21,332 bases of DNA from Caryophanales bacterium UBA4951 (GCA_002397465.1 DHAP01000044.1:31756-53087), one strand, 5' to 3'; positions 1 to 8,958 are shown, counted from the stretch's first letter. A program made the numbers and translations. The notes: generated from the sequence alone by a model not told the origin.

Positions 1-2228
1 GAGCTCCAGGAATAAGTGCCATAGAAGTCGCTGTTGTTGCTGTTCTCTTTCTTATTCTCCTGATATAAGGTGTCGACGCCATGCCCGAGGGCAACCGCGT
101 TCTTGTTCTCATAGACGCGATAGCTCGAAGTCGAGAGGCTTGGGACCTCGACCGAACCGAAAGGAACGTTGGCCTTTTGATAGGAGAAGTCACTATAGCC
201 CTCATTGGCGATCACGTAGTATTTCATGCCGAAGGCCGTATCTAAGCCATAACGTTTGTTGCCATACCAGCCTGACCAACTTGGGGCGTGGATGCTCTCA
301 TCGTATCTTGTGTAGACCCGATCGTCACCGACGATGTGGGACTGATGGGACAAGGAAGCGGTCGAGTAGTTATATAAGGAATGGAAGAAGCCGCTGCCGT
401 TAAAGCCGAAGGCCATGCTGGAGTTGGTGTTCGGATAACTGTCGGTGTAAGAACGGTAATAAGAGTCGGGGTCATATTCGTCGATGTTAGAGAAAACCCC
501 GGTCAGTTTTTCTGATGTCGAGACGCCGCCAAGGAACCAGCTTTGATAATTCCACAAAGCGCCATAGGCGAAGGAAATGTTGCCAGCCACCACGATCTCA
601 AGAGTCACGAAACCCATCAATATCTTGCTGAGCGATGGCCTCTTTTGGAAGTAGATGATGACCATGCTTTCAATGAGCACCAAGGCCATCTGATAGAAAA
701 TCAGCCATAAGAGGGAATGGGCTATTTTGTTGGAATCATAGACCACGGCCGGCACGTTGTAGGAGGTGATGAAATAGGTACCGACCGAGTCGAATTTCTT
801 GCCCTGAAGGAGATAGTAGCAAAGCAAAACCGTCACCGCGGTCAAAATAACCGCTAAGAAAGAGCCGGTTGGAAGCACCCACTTGGGTTCGTCCTTCAGA
901 CGGTCCAGCTCCTTTGTCCCATAAAGGATGATGAGAGGCACCAAGACGATGAACCATCTTCCATAGCCATCGCCAGCGAAGGCAAAGAAGAAATAGTAGG
1001 CGAAGGTCGTGAACAAGAGGTAGCAGCATAATGGGATGGCAACAAGAGGCTGCCACTCCTTTCGTCTGATCGACGATATGAGGGCGGTGAAGAACATGAT
1101 CACCATCGGGGTGTAGCAGAATAAGGAAGAGGTCCAGGCGTCGTATTTGGTTCCGACGTCAGTGATGAGACCCGTCGAGCCCGCAAGCGGAAGATAGGTG
1201 TAGTTGCAGGTCGGGAAGAAGAAAGAGATAAGCCCGCCGAGCTCACGTCCGGTCGAGCTCCCGACTGGTTCAAATAACATCGAGAAGATGCTCCCGATGT
1301 CTTGGCTCGAAAAAGCCTTGGCCAAGGAGTTCAGATAAGCCCTGCCGACTGAGATGCTGCGTCCAGAAAGGGAAGTCTCTCTGATGGATGGAAGAAGCGT
1401 CCACGCTGACATGGCGATACCGATCGCAAAGGAAAGAACGCCTATCCCGATGACGAGGAGATTATCCTTCCAGTGCCGGTCTTTCAGCGTCCAGAAATAA
1501 CGCCATATTGCATAGATAACGCCCCAAATGCAAATGACCACGAGGAAAAAGAAAGAGATGATGCCCAGTAAAAACAAAGAGAAAACAAGGCAGGTGATCT
1601 TCTTTTCCTTCAAGACTTTTTCGATGCCTAGCATCACTAACGGAACGCAGCACGCCATCGAGACGAAGCTTGGGAAGCCGACGAAGAAATTGACGAATCC
1701 GCTATAGGCGAAAATCAAGCCGCCAAGTCTCGAACTCCATTCGCTGACCTTCATGTATTTGAGGTAAGCTCTCATGGCGAAAGCGCTCGCCATGGCCTTG
1801 AAGAAGGTGGCAAAGGTGAAGGTCTGAGGTATCCATGAACGCGGGAAGATATAGCAAATAAACAGGAAAGGATCGAAGAGGCCATAGTAGGAATTCGAAC
1901 CGATGTTGTCGCTTCCTAGATACGTCGTGGTGTCATATAAGAGGAACTTTCCCGTCTTGAAGAAATCGTGCCACGTATTCCAAAAGTCATACGTCATCGT
2001 GACGTATTGGGAATTGTAGTCCCAGTTATAGAGCGTGGTGCCGCTATTGGTGAACAGAGCGTACACGCACCAAAGAATCCCGACGACGAAGATGAACAAC
2101 CCATAATAGAAAAGACTCTGGGGATTGAACAAAAACCCAAGGTGCTTTTTGAAGAAACTTGAAAACGGAGACGGGCTTTGCCTCAGCTCCGACAAAGAAA
2201 CTTGGTTGTCTTTGTTCTCGTCCGCCAT
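1..2228 (-). CDS. YfhO-family polytopic membrane protein (3' end cut by the window)
   Basis: This frame is open from an ATG at 2228 to the window edge, giving about 742 codons with no stop seen. The predicted protein has a short charged cytosolic start, a first membrane segment near residues 37-60, an extracytoplasmic loop with NWDYNSQY (residues 68-75) and SYYGLFDPF (113-121), and then many hydrophobic helices. The end seen here is hydrophilic and rich in Ser, Tyr and Asn. This matches YfhO-like GT-C-fold proteins; Bacillus YfhO works with the glycosyltransferase CsbB in glycosylating lipoteichoic acid. A role in transferring sugars to a surface polymer is inferred from family only. The start lies 1 bp after the PII-like stop with no clear ribosome binding site, so translational coupling is likely. 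I read the family from loop motifs and membrane pattern, so the substrate is unknown. Confidence 0.75.
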   Translation of the reverse strand, partial: MADENKDNQVSLSELRQSPSPFSSFFKKHLGFLFNPQSLFYYGLFIFVVGILWCVYALFTNSGTTLYNWDYNSQYVTMTYDFWNTWHDFFKTGKFLLYDTTTYLGSDNIGSNSYYGLFDPFLFICYIFPRSWIPQTFTFATFFKAMASAFAMRAYLKYMKVSEWSSRLGGLIFAYSGFVNFFVGFPSFVSMACCVPLVMLGIEKVLKEKKITCLVFSLFLLGIISFFFLVVICIWGVIYAIWRYFWTLKDRHWKDNLLVIGIGVLSFAIGIAMSAWTLLPSIRETSLSGRSISVGRAYLNSLAKAFSSQDIGSIFSMLFEPVGSSTGRELGGLISFFFPTCNYTYLPLAGSTGLITDVGTKYDAWTSSLFCYTPMVIMFFTALISSIRRKEWQPLVAIPLCCYLLFTTFAYYFFFAFAGDGYGRWFIVLVPLIILYGTKELDRLKDEPKWVLPTGSFLAVILTAVTVLLCYYLLQGKKFDSVGTYFITSYNVPAVVYDSNKIAHSLLWLIFYQMALVLIESMVIIYFQKRPSLSKILMGFVTLEIVVAGNISFAYGALWNYQSWFLGGVSTSEKLTGVFSNIDEYDPDSYYRSYTDSYPNTNSSMAFGFNGSGFFHSLYNYSTASLSHQSHIVGDDRVYTRYDESIHAPSWSGWYGNKRYGLDTAFGMKYYVIANEGYSDFSYQKANVPFGSVEVPSLSTSSYRVYENKNAVALGHGVDTLYQENKKENSNNSDFYGTYSWS

Positions 2229-2229
2229 C

Positions 2230-3024
2230 TTAATCAGCCAGTTGAGGTTTGGCCTCTTCTTCGTTTTCGACGATGCCGCAGACATCATGGCAGCTTAAGG
2301 CGAAGCAGATGCCTTGGCCTTTGGTGTTCAAGCCAGCCTGCTTATAGATGTTGGAGATGACTTTGTCTTTGATCGTCTTTGGGACAAGGATGATGACGAT
2401 TTGCTTTTCGGGGGTGATGACGACGCCGAAGAACTTTTCGATGTCCTTGTTGCCAGTGCCCCTGGCGGTCAAGATGGTCCCGCCCTTGGCCCCGGCTTCT
2501 TTGGCGGCCTCCATGACGAGGTCGGTGAAGCCGTCGTTGACGATGACCATCACCATCTCATAGTCGCTTTTCTTGTTAACTTCTTCCATGGTGCTTTCCT
2601 CTTTTTTATTATCTCCCCTATTGTTGACCAGCATGTTGTAGGCAGAGACTCCGCATATGGAGTCCAATGGCAAAGTGAAGGCCACTCCGCGACTCCAGTC
2701 GCTTGTTTGGAAACGGGTCAAAAGACTGCTTTTAATTTTGGCCCAGCTAGAACGGACTATCAAAGAAAAGATAATCTGCTTTTTGTTCTCGCCCCAGCCC
2801 ATGACCTCATAGAAAGACGAAGGGGCCGTCCCTTTCCCGTGGCTCACGAAACAGACGGCGGCTTGGTTCTCGTTCAGTAAATCAACGATGTACTCGCTTT
2901 GGCCGTTTGGGACCACCGCAGCCAATAAGTCGATATTCTCAAGTTTATGGGTCTTGTCGAACGGGGCTTTGCTCGGCGTCTCTTCCCTATTTGGCAAGGA
3001 GTCGGCTTTCTCTTTCTTTTTCAT
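2230..3024 (-). CDS. Tandem PII-like signalling protein
   Basis: The 264-residue protein holds two PII-like folds. The second (about 154-253) is clear: GAKGGTILTARGTG at 178-191, then EKQIVIILVPK, a helix, and a G-x-G-I-C-F strand ending in CGI. The first (about 31-127) aligns with it along its whole length (KKQIIFSLIVRSSWAKIKSSL against EKQIVIILVPKTIKDKVISNI; both end CGV or CGI) but has lost the GGT glycine motif, so it looks degenerate. A charged linker at 136-153 joins them. PII proteins sense nucleotides and 2-oxoglutarate or related ligands and control transporters by binding them; the neighbouring DUF1538 membrane protein, 1 bp upstream, is the obvious partner. The ribosome binding site is GGAGG about 8 nt before the ATG. 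The T-loop region is short, so classical uridylylation is unlikely. The ligand is not predictable from sequence. Confidence 0.82.
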   Translation of the reverse strand: MKKKEKADSLPNREETPSKAPFDKTHKLENIDLLAAVVPNGQSEYIVDLLNENQAAVCFVSHGKGTAPSSFYEVMGWGENKKQIIFSLIVRSSWAKIKSSLLTRFQTSDWSRGVAFTLPLDSICGVSAYNMLVNNRGDNKKEESTMEEVNKKSDYEMVMVIVNDGFTDLVMEAAKEAGAKGGTILTARGTGNKDIEKFFGVVITPEKQIVIILVPKTIKDKVISNIYKQAGLNTKGQGICFALSCHDVCGIVENEEEAKPQLAD

Positions 3025-3025
3025 G

Positions 3026-4630
3026 TCAGTCCTCCGGCAGATGGATTATCTGCAAATCGTCTGCGCCGACAAGCCTCTTTCTGGCGTTGCGGTAAACGAT
3101 CTTTCGCTTGATTCCGGCGTATAAGCCAACGAGTTGGACGACGATAAGAGGCATCATCGAGACCATGGCCACCACCCCAAAAGCGTTCTCATAGACGGCA
3201 TTGGAGAAACTCTGTCCCGATAAGCCATTCGATGAATAGACCGCGGAGGCAAACCCGATGACAAAAGGCATCGTGAAAGAAGCCGCCATCGGTCCTGAGG
3301 CAACTGTGCCGGCGTCAAAGGCGATCGATGAATAAATCTTCGGCACCACGAAAGTCAGCCCCAAAGCCAAGATGTAGCCCGGGACTAGGTAATACATGAT
3401 CGAGAAGCCATAGTAGGCCCTGATGATGGCGAGAGCGACCGCCAAAGCGATGGATAGAGCCATCACGGCCATGAAGCCGCCTTTCTTGATGGAGCCTTCG
3501 GATGCGCTTTGAATCTGGCTGACCAAGACCGCGACGGCTGGCTCAGCCAAGACGGCAAAGCAGCCGAATATGGCCCCGATAAGAACCGCTATCGGCATCT
3601 TGCTGGCACTCGATAAGGCCGCGCCGATTGACTGGGCGACCGGCGAGAAACCATTTTGGACGGCGCTTAAGAAAAGGGCCAAGCCAAGATAACAATAAAG
3701 AAGTCCGACGTAGATCTTGAGGACGTCCTTGAACGAGAGATGAAGGACCACGAGGTCATAGACAAGGAAGAACAGCCCAATCGGAACCACCGCGAACAAA
3801 ACGCTTAATAACGAGGAACCAAATGAAGCTAGATAATGCGAGACCGAGAAGGCTAGATATGGGGTGGACACCTCATATGAAAGCGAGCTGCCCGTATTGG
3901 TGAAGATGGCTAAGAGAATGATGGCCAGAATCGGGCCCATCGTCGCGTGGGCTATCAAGCCGAAGTCGTCGCTTCCGGTGTGGGAGCCTTTTCTCGAGGA
4001 GGCCACGCCCATGCCAAAGGCCATGATGAAAGGAATCGTGACAGGGCCGGTGGTGACGCCGCCGGAGTCGAAAGCGATAGGTATCAATTCCTTGCTGGCC
4101 AAGTTAGCCAAGATGAATATCAATCCATAGACAGCCATGAAGACAAGACTCAAATCGAGTTGGAAGAGAATTCTGAGGGTGCCGACGATGAGGAAGAAGC
4201 CCACGCCGATCGAGATGGTTATGATGATGGTCCATTTGTAGCTCTCGCCGATTTGATCGCCGAGAATCCAAAGGTCAGGCTCGGCCACGCTGATCAAGAA
4301 ACCCAAGAGGAAGGTGCAGATGATGAGGAGCCAGACGTTCTGTTTCTTTGTGAGCGAGGAGCCGATGAGATTGCCGATTTTCGAAAGGGACTGATCGACG
4401 CCAAGAGAGAAAAGTCCTAAGCCAAGAGCCACCATTACCGCACAGAAGATGAAGGCCCAAAGCTCGCTGTTCCAGCCATATGTCGAAATGTCGTGGGAGT
4501 AGGAAAAGTTCGGGTCGATCCCGACGAAGTAAACCACAAGAACGACTACCAAGATCGGTATGACGCTTAAAAACGAATCAAAAACCTTGCGAAGGTAGGG
4601 TGGAATTAAGCGCTTGTGGAGAGATGGCAT
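3026..4630 (-). CDS. DUF1538 membrane protein, putative transporter, internally duplicated
   Basis: The 534-residue polytopic membrane protein has two homologous halves. Paired motifs include IAFDSGGVTTGP (185-196) against IAFDAGTVASGP (436-447), and SVAEPDLWILGDQI (114-127) against VLAEPAVAVLVSQI (360-373). These repeats and the AEP and FD-G motifs are the hallmark of DUF1538. A two-repeat architecture is common in transporters with inverted or tandem pseudo-symmetry, but no substrate has been established for this family as far as I know. The start codon directly follows the TAA of the pseudouridine synthase gene (0 bp gap), with a GAAGG-type ribosome binding site. The PII-like gene follows 1 bp downstream, suggesting that PII gates this protein. 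Transport itself is an inference. Confidence 0.83.
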   Translation of the reverse strand: MPSLHKRLIPPYLRKVFDSFLSVIPILVVVLVVYFVGIDPNFSYSHDISTYGWNSELWAFIFCAVMVALGLGLFSLGVDQSLSKIGNLIGSSLTKKQNVWLLIICTFLLGFLISVAEPDLWILGDQIGESYKWTIIITISIGVGFFLIVGTLRILFQLDLSLVFMAVYGLIFILANLASKELIPIAFDSGGVTTGPVTIPFIMAFGMGVASSRKGSHTGSDDFGLIAHATMGPILAIILLAIFTNTGSSLSYEVSTPYLAFSVSHYLASFGSSLLSVLFAVVPIGLFFLVYDLVVLHLSFKDVLKIYVGLLYCYLGLALFLSAVQNGFSPVAQSIGAALSSASKMPIAVLIGAIFGCFAVLAEPAVAVLVSQIQSASEGSIKKGGFMAVMALSIALAVALAIIRAYYGFSIMYYLVPGYILALGLTFVVPKIYSSIAFDAGTVASGPMAASFTMPFVIGFASAVYSSNGLSGQSFSNAVYENAFGVVAMVSMMPLIVVQLVGLYAGIKRKIVYRNARKRLVGADDLQIIHLPED

Positions 4631-5605
4631 TTACCTTCGCTTCCCTTCAGCGGGCTTCCGAAGAAGCTTCTTTTCCTTGTCGCTCCGCCAGAACATTCTT
4701 TTGAATGATTCCGGAATCGGGGCTTTGATTTCGTATTTCTTGCCGTTAAGCGGATTGCTGAAATCCAGCTCATAGGCATGAAGACCGAGTCTATGCAGTG
4801 GGTCGGATGGCTCGCCGTATCTATCGTCGCCAATCACGTAATGGCCGATGTGGCCAAGCTGGACCCTGATCTGGTTTTTGCGTCCGCTTTCGAGATGGAC
4901 GTCCAAAAGCGAGTAGCCGTTTCTTGAGGCCATCTTTTTGTATTTGGTGATGGCAAGTTTGCCTTTGCTTTTGTTTCTCGTGACGAAAACCGTGAAGGTG
5001 GAATCTTGGGCAAGGTAGTCCTTGAGAGTCCCTTCTTCGGGGATGTCCTCCCCTTCGACGATCGCGTAATAAGCCCTATTGGTCACGATGTCCTGCCACG
5101 AGTTTTGGAGGGCTTCCCTGACTTCGAATGATTTGGCGAAAATGAGGACGCCTGAGGTGTCTTCATCAAGACGGTGGACGACGAAGATCCTCGAGTTCCG
5201 ATCTTTTTGGGTGACGTAGTCGGTGAGCAGACGGTAGGCGGTTCTCCCCTTCTCCCGTTCGCTGGCGGTCGACAAAAGGCCGGATGGCTTATTGATGGCG
5301 ATGATGTCATCATCCTCGTAGATGATCGGAAGGTCATGCCTTTCCCTCTTCTGGATTCTCGTCCAAGAGACGGTGACTTCATCTTCCGGGTAGAGCTTGT
5401 AGGCGAATAGAGAAACCGGGGCCCCACCGACGGCCACTTGGTGATTGGCGATAATGCGACGGACGTTATGTTTGCTCTGAGATGTTATCTTCTCACACAA
5501 AAAAGTCAGAAGGTCGGTCTCATGGTAAACGAGATACGTTTTTGTTTTGTTAGGATCTATGAGGCCTTTTTGGCTTCTATGGCGTTTATGGTCGTTCTTG
5601 TTCAT
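4631..5605 (-). CDS. RluA-family RNA pseudouridine synthase
   Basis: The enzyme of 324 residues isomerises uridine to pseudouridine in rRNA or tRNA. An S4-like RNA-binding segment is visible at about 31-80. The catalytic domain follows from about residue 93, with IIAINKPSGLL (101-111) and the signature HRLDEDTSG (144-152), in which Asp147 is the expected nucleophile. SGRKNQIRVQLGHIGH further on is the usual RluA/RluD C-terminal motif. Length fits RluA or RluD, and the target site cannot be decided from sequence. The N-terminal 20 residues are basic. A TAAGAT box sits 9 nt before the ATG without a Shine-Dalgarno sequence, and a 17-bp palindrome overlaps the upstream patatin stop. The 23-bp gap to the patatin gene suggests cotranscription. 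Confidence 0.88.
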   Translation of the reverse strand: MNKNDHKRHRSQKGLIDPNKTKTYLVYHETDLLTFLCEKITSQSKHNVRRIIANHQVAVGGAPVSLFAYKLYPEDEVTVSWTRIQKRERHDLPIIYEDDDIIAINKPSGLLSTASEREKGRTAYRLLTDYVTQKDRNSRIFVVHRLDEDTSGVLIFAKSFEVREALQNSWQDIVTNRAYYAIVEGEDIPEEGTLKDYLAQDSTFTVFVTRNKSKGKLAITKYKKMASRNGYSLLDVHLESGRKNQIRVQLGHIGHYVIGDDRYGEPSDPLHRLGLHAYELDFSNPLNGKKYEIKAPIPESFKRMFWRSDKEKKLLRKPAEGKRR

Positions 5606-5620
5606 GATGAGACTATCTTA

Positions 5621-5637
5621 TCAAAGTTTTACTTTGA
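5621..5637. repeat. 17-bp perfect inverted repeat overlapping the patatin stop codon
   Basis: TCAAAGT-TTT-ACTTTGA is a perfect 7-bp inverted repeat with a 3-nt spacer. It covers the last codons and TAA of the patatin gene and lies just upstream of the TAAGAT box of the pseudouridine synthase gene. It could be a weak hairpin or an operator between -35 and -10. It lacks a run of T after the stem, so it is not a standard terminator. Confidence 0.4.
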
Positions 5638-6489
5638 TAGATACTCTTTAAGACGTGGAAGGGCTGATAAGGCGTCATTTTTGCCTTGGTCCATCAAAAC
5701 GTTCAGCTTCTCAGCGTCCTTTTCAGCATGCCCAACACTGGGTGGGATCGAGGGGTAAAGGCAAAAGACCTTGCCTTCGTCCACGAGCTTGTCGAGCTCA
5801 TCCATCTCTTCGTTATAGATCTCGCAGTTACGTTCATAGCTCTTAAGCCAAACTGGGAAATCATGATACATTCTTTTCACGAGGCGCCACTGGATGGCTT
5901 TCATGTTTCCTTTTCGGTAGCCTCTGGCCCTGGTGGCGATGACGATGATCTTGTCACAGCCGTCTTCCATGGCTTTCTTGTAGCCGATCGGGCAGGTTAT
6001 TCCGCCATCAAGATAAGGAACCCCGTCGACATAGACCGGATAGCTGGTCAAAGGAAGGGCGGCCGAAGCGGCGATCGCTCCTGGTAAGAAGCTCTTCTCG
6101 TTCTTTTCAAGGTAATGGGTCTTGCCATCGACGCATGAAGAGACGACCGCGTAAAACTTCGCGGGGTTGGAGGCAAACTTGTCAAAGGAAAAAGGAAGGT
6201 CCTTGCTCTTGCCAAGCTCAAAGATCAGATGGTCGTAATCGAACATCGTCTTCTTTTTGGAGAAGATGTCGAAAGGATTAAAGTAATCTTTGTCGGAGGA
6301 CAGGATGAGGGCCATCGCGCGGTTTCTTTTTAAATCGCCGCTCACATAATTGAGCCCCATGATGGAACCGCAGCTGGTCCCGAAAACCTCTGTGGGCACA
6401 ATGCCATTTTCATTGAGGAGGTCCAAGGGCTCGGCGCTATAAAGCCCCCTTGAGCCACCACCTTGAATGCAAACGGCAATTTTTGACAT
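5629..6489 (-). CDS. Patatin-like phospholipase / serine acyl hydrolase
   Basis: From the Met at 6489 the protein is 286 residues. It carries the complete patatin active site: oxyanion loop GGGSRG (10-15), nucleophile elbow GTSCGS with Ser39 (37-42), and the catalytic Asp161 in YLDGG (159-163). This is a soluble bacterial patatin family member hydrolysing lipid or other acyl esters; the substrate is unknown. A longer frame opens at 6546, but its 19 extra codons lie inside the end of the 5'-nucleotidase gene, and MSKIAVCIQGGG is the normal family start. I therefore chose 6489, 1 bp after the upstream TAA. No strong ribosome binding site is visible; termination-reinitiation is likely. Confidence 0.87.
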   Translation of the reverse strand: MSKIAVCIQGGGSRGLYSAEPLDLLNENGIVPTEVFGTSCGSIMGLNYVSGDLKRNRAMALILSSDKDYFNPFDIFSKKKTMFDYDHLIFELGKSKDLPFSFDKFASNPAKFYAVVSSCVDGKTHYLEKNEKSFLPGAIAASAALPLTSYPVYVDGVPYLDGGITCPIGYKKAMEDGCDKIIVIATRARGYRKGNMKAIQWRLVKRMYHDFPVWLKSYERNCEIYNEEMDELDKLVDEGKVFCLYPSIPPSVGHAEKDAEKLNVLMDQGKNDALSALPRLKEYLSK

Positions 6490-6490
6490 G

Positions 6491-8290
6491 TTATTTAAGG
6501 GTCCTGAAGTAGTCGGCCACGATGTCTCTGATACGATAATTGTCACGTTTGACTTCGTTCAGAATGCCATCGTACTGGCTCTTTTCACTCACATAGGATA
6601 TTACCATCACATAGTAGGTCTTGCTAGAGTCGATGCTATTCGAATCGGTGTAGTCCGGCGCATAGTAGACCAACGATTTCATGAGGTTCTTCAAGGAAGC
6701 CCCGTCAATCGTGCAGAGGACGTTGTCATTATCGAAAGGAAGGGCGGCATAGACCTGACCATAAGTGATGTCGCCGGCCGGTATCTTCTGCCTCGCGGCC
6801 CCGCTGTTGATGAAGGCTCCGGCCAAGACGCTCGACCAGCTGGAATTACGGTAATGCTCGTACATCGTCTGGACGGCAAGGTTCTGGATGGCCTCGGTGT
6901 TGAGTTCGTTGTCGCTATGGCAAAGGACCTCGTTTTTGATGGTGTCGATCTGGCCTGAGTAAAAGCCATAGACCCCGGAGGTCATCGGCTCGTCTTCGGA
7001 GGCGGATATCGTCTTGAAAGGGACGTCCTCGACCGAGGAATAGACGAGTTTTCCGTTCTTTTCAACGAAGTGAAGTTTGCCAAAATCACTGCCATTCGCG
7101 TATGTTTGGACGTGTGGGATCCCGTTTGAGTCAATCTCTTGGTAGCTCTTGTGGGTGTGTCCTTCAAGGACGGCGTCAAGCGCGGTCCCGGACGTTGTCG
7201 TATACCCTCCGTTATGGATGGAGAGGACAACTAAGTCACAGCCTTCGGTGCTCTTTAAACGTTTGGCCTCGGCTTCAATCAAGGCTGGGTAATTCGAAGA
7301 GAATGAATAATCCCCTAACGATGAGACGGCGATGGAGTTGGCAAGCATGCCAATCGCTCCCACCACGCCGATCTTCCATTTGCCGCGGTAGAACGTCGTG
7401 CTGGCTTTGGCCCAGCTCGGACGATTGCCGTTGCTGTCCAAAATATTGATTCCAAGGAAGGGATAGTTGGCATAGCCGGAGTTCTCGGCGATGACGTCGG
7501 CGGTCCAATCGAATTCATGGTTGCCGATGGCCATCGACTCAAAGCCCACCACATTCATCCAGTCGATCATGATCTGGCCGTGGGTCATATTGGAGTCGGC
7601 TGAGCCCTGCCACATGTCGCCGCTTGAAAGGACGGCCACATTGTCGGGCGCCTCTTTCTGCTTGCCCATGATATAGCCGGAGAGTTTCTCGATTCCGTTA
7701 TGATAGCTCGAAGCCTCATACTCATCGGCCCCGTGGGTGTCGTTTATCGTGTAGATGTCCAAAGAGTTGTCGGTTGGGACCACCACTTCGTTAGAGGCGG
7801 TATATAAGGTGATGCTGTTGATTTGGAAAGTGCCGATTGGGGCATAGATCGAGAAGTAGCGTTTGCTCTCGTTGTTCGGGAAAGTGAACTTGGTGTCGCC
7901 CGTGAGCTCATACGCCCCGTTCTCAAAAGAGGAAATGGGATAGTAGGAAGCCTTGGTGGTCAAATACCCGAATTCGCCGATTTTCAAGTAGTCGACCTTG
8001 ATGCCGGTGAATTCCTGATAGGCGACCGTGTTGGTGAGGTATCCCCCTTGCTCAAGAGTGAAGATGCCATCATCTACCAAGTGGGTGCCGAGCGAGTATT
8101 CCATTCCATTCGAATCGGAGAAGCTCGTGGTGTCAGCCTTGATCGTCTCAGTCGGCGAGATGGTGTACTCGCTGGGGAGCGAGGAAGAAAAGACTTCTTC
8201 TGATGATTGGGCGGAGCTCGTGGATGGGCTTACGCATCCCGAGAGGATCATTGATCCGACTAGCAAAAAGAATAAATTCCTATTTTTCAT
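6491..8290 (-). CDS. 5'-nucleotidase / metallophosphatase lipoprotein with extra N-terminal module
   Basis: The 599-residue surface lipoprotein starts with a lipoprotein signal peptide (LSGC lipobox, Cys19), followed by a Ser-rich spacer. An additional beta-rich module at about 45-165 precedes the enzyme. The calcineurin-like metallophosphatase domain then shows NDTH (183-186), SGDMWQGS (223-230), GNHEFD (256-261), His359 and GHTHKS (377-382), the metal ligands of 5'-nucleotidase/UDP-sugar hydrolase enzymes. The C-terminal domain (about 450-599) has INSGAARQKIPAGDITYG, typical of substrate-binding 5'-nucleotidase domains. It probably salvages extracellular nucleotides. The N-terminal module resembles the one in the secreted DUF6273 protein at 12805-14174. 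A TATTAT box 8 nt before the ATG and no Shine-Dalgarno sequence suggest leaderless expression, in addition to readthrough from mntP. Confidence 0.88.
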   Translation of the reverse strand: MKNRNLFFLLVGSMILSGCVSPSTSSAQSSEEVFSSSLPSEYTISPTETIKADTTSFSDSNGMEYSLGTHLVDDGIFTLEQGGYLTNTVAYQEFTGIKVDYLKIGEFGYLTTKASYYPISSFENGAYELTGDTKFTFPNNESKRYFSIYAPIGTFQINSITLYTASNEVVVPTDNSLDIYTINDTHGADEYEASSYHNGIEKLSGYIMGKQKEAPDNVAVLSSGDMWQGSADSNMTHGQIMIDWMNVVGFESMAIGNHEFDWTADVIAENSGYANYPFLGINILDSNGNRPSWAKASTTFYRGKWKIGVVGAIGMLANSIAVSSLGDYSFSSNYPALIEAEAKRLKSTEGCDLVVLSIHNGGYTTTSGTALDAVLEGHTHKSYQEIDSNGIPHVQTYANGSDFGKLHFVEKNGKLVYSSVEDVPFKTISASEDEPMTSGVYGFYSGQIDTIKNEVLCHSDNELNTEAIQNLAVQTMYEHYRNSSWSSVLAGAFINSGAARQKIPAGDITYGQVYAALPFDNDNVLCTIDGASLKNLMKSLVYYAPDYTDSNSIDSSKTYYVMVISYVSEKSQYDGILNEVKRDNYRIRDIVADYFRTLK

Positions 8291-8298
8291 AGCAAATC

Positions 8299-8327
8299 AT
8301 AATAAAGCAAATTAAAGGTTAATCCAA
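8299..8327 (-). promoter_or_regulatory. Candidate leaderless promoter of the 5'-nucleotidase gene
   Basis: On the minus strand, TTGGAT, a 17-bp spacer and TATTAT are followed by only 8 nt before the ATG. No Shine-Dalgarno sequence is present. Part of the element lies in the end of mntP. Transcription would start at or very near the start codon. Confidence 0.5.
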
Positions 8328-8944
8328 CCCAGTCCGGAGAAAAGGATCAGACATCCCAAAACAATCAAAACGACGCCACCGATGACTTCGCAGATTTCGT
8401 ATTTTCCTTTTAATAGTTTGTTGATGCCTTTGCCCGCCATGAGTCCAATCATGGAAACCACGAACGTCACGAGGGCGATGATAAGGAAAGCCACGTATGG
8501 CTGATAGGTGACCTCAACCCCGACAAGGCCGATGTTGGCGGTGATGGTAATCCCGACCGCCAAAGCGTCTATCGAGTCGGCGACGCCTTGAAGAAGGACT
8601 TCGCCATAGCTGAACTTTTTGCAGGAACCGGTCACCTCGCAGGAATCTTTGACCTCTGGGTGAATGGTGCCTTTGATGCCTTCATAGACCATCTTGCCGC
8701 CGATGATGAGTAGCAAGGCGAACCCGATCCAATGGTCGTACTGGTCGATCCATTCAGAGAAAGCGACGCCTAACAAATATCCGATCAAAGGGAACAGTCC
8801 CTGCCCTAAGGCAAAGACCCCGGCGATGAAAAGCTGTTTCCCTTTTTCCATCTTCTCATAGACCAAACCGTCCGTTATCGAGAGGGCCAGGCAGTCCATG
8901 GCGAGAGCCAAGCCATAGACGAAGGAAAGAAAAATCCAGTTCAT
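8312..8944 (-). CDS. mntP: MntP-family manganese efflux pump
   Basis: This small six-helix membrane protein of 210 residues has the two-fold repeat of MntP. It carries MDCLALS in helix 1 (16-22, Asp17) and DSIDALAVGI in helix 4 (123-132, Asp123 and Asp126), with GGKMVYEG between them; these acidic positions match the Mn-export family. A loop at about 94-112 contains two Cys, in SCEVTGSC. It is expected to lower toxic cytosolic Mn(II). No yybP-ykoY Mn riboswitch fits upstream: a -10-like TACAAT sits 14 nt from the ATG. It is the first gene of a seven-gene minus-strand run. The family call is strong; a related YtaF-type activity is the main alternative. Confidence 0.88.
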   Translation of the reverse strand: MNWIFLSFVYGLALAMDCLALSITDGLVYEKMEKGKQLFIAGVFALGQGLFPLIGYLLGVAFSEWIDQYDHWIGFALLLIIGGKMVYEGIKGTIHPEVKDSCEVTGSCKKFSYGEVLLQGVADSIDALAVGITITANIGLVGVEVTYQPYVAFLIIALVTFVVSMIGLMAGKGINKLLKGKYEICEVIGGVVLIVLGCLILFSGLGWINL

Positions 8945-8958
8945 AAAGTGCGAGGTTG

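Noticed and set aside
2314..2880. Plus-strand frame of 188 residues
   Set aside because: It lies antisense to the PII-like gene, and its Asp/His/Phe-rich text mirrors that gene's codons. The minus-strand protein has clear domain motifs.
3947..4420. Plus-strand frame of 157 residues
   Set aside because: It is antisense to the DUF1538 gene, and its acidic composition is what reversed membrane-protein codons produce.
6490..6546. Longer start for the patatin gene at 6546
   Set aside because: The extra 19 codons overlap the 5'-nucleotidase coding end, and the family starts at MSKIAVCIQGGG.
6467..6958. Plus-strand frame of 163 residues
   Set aside because: It is antisense to the 3' end of the 5'-nucleotidase gene, which has strong motifs in its own frame.
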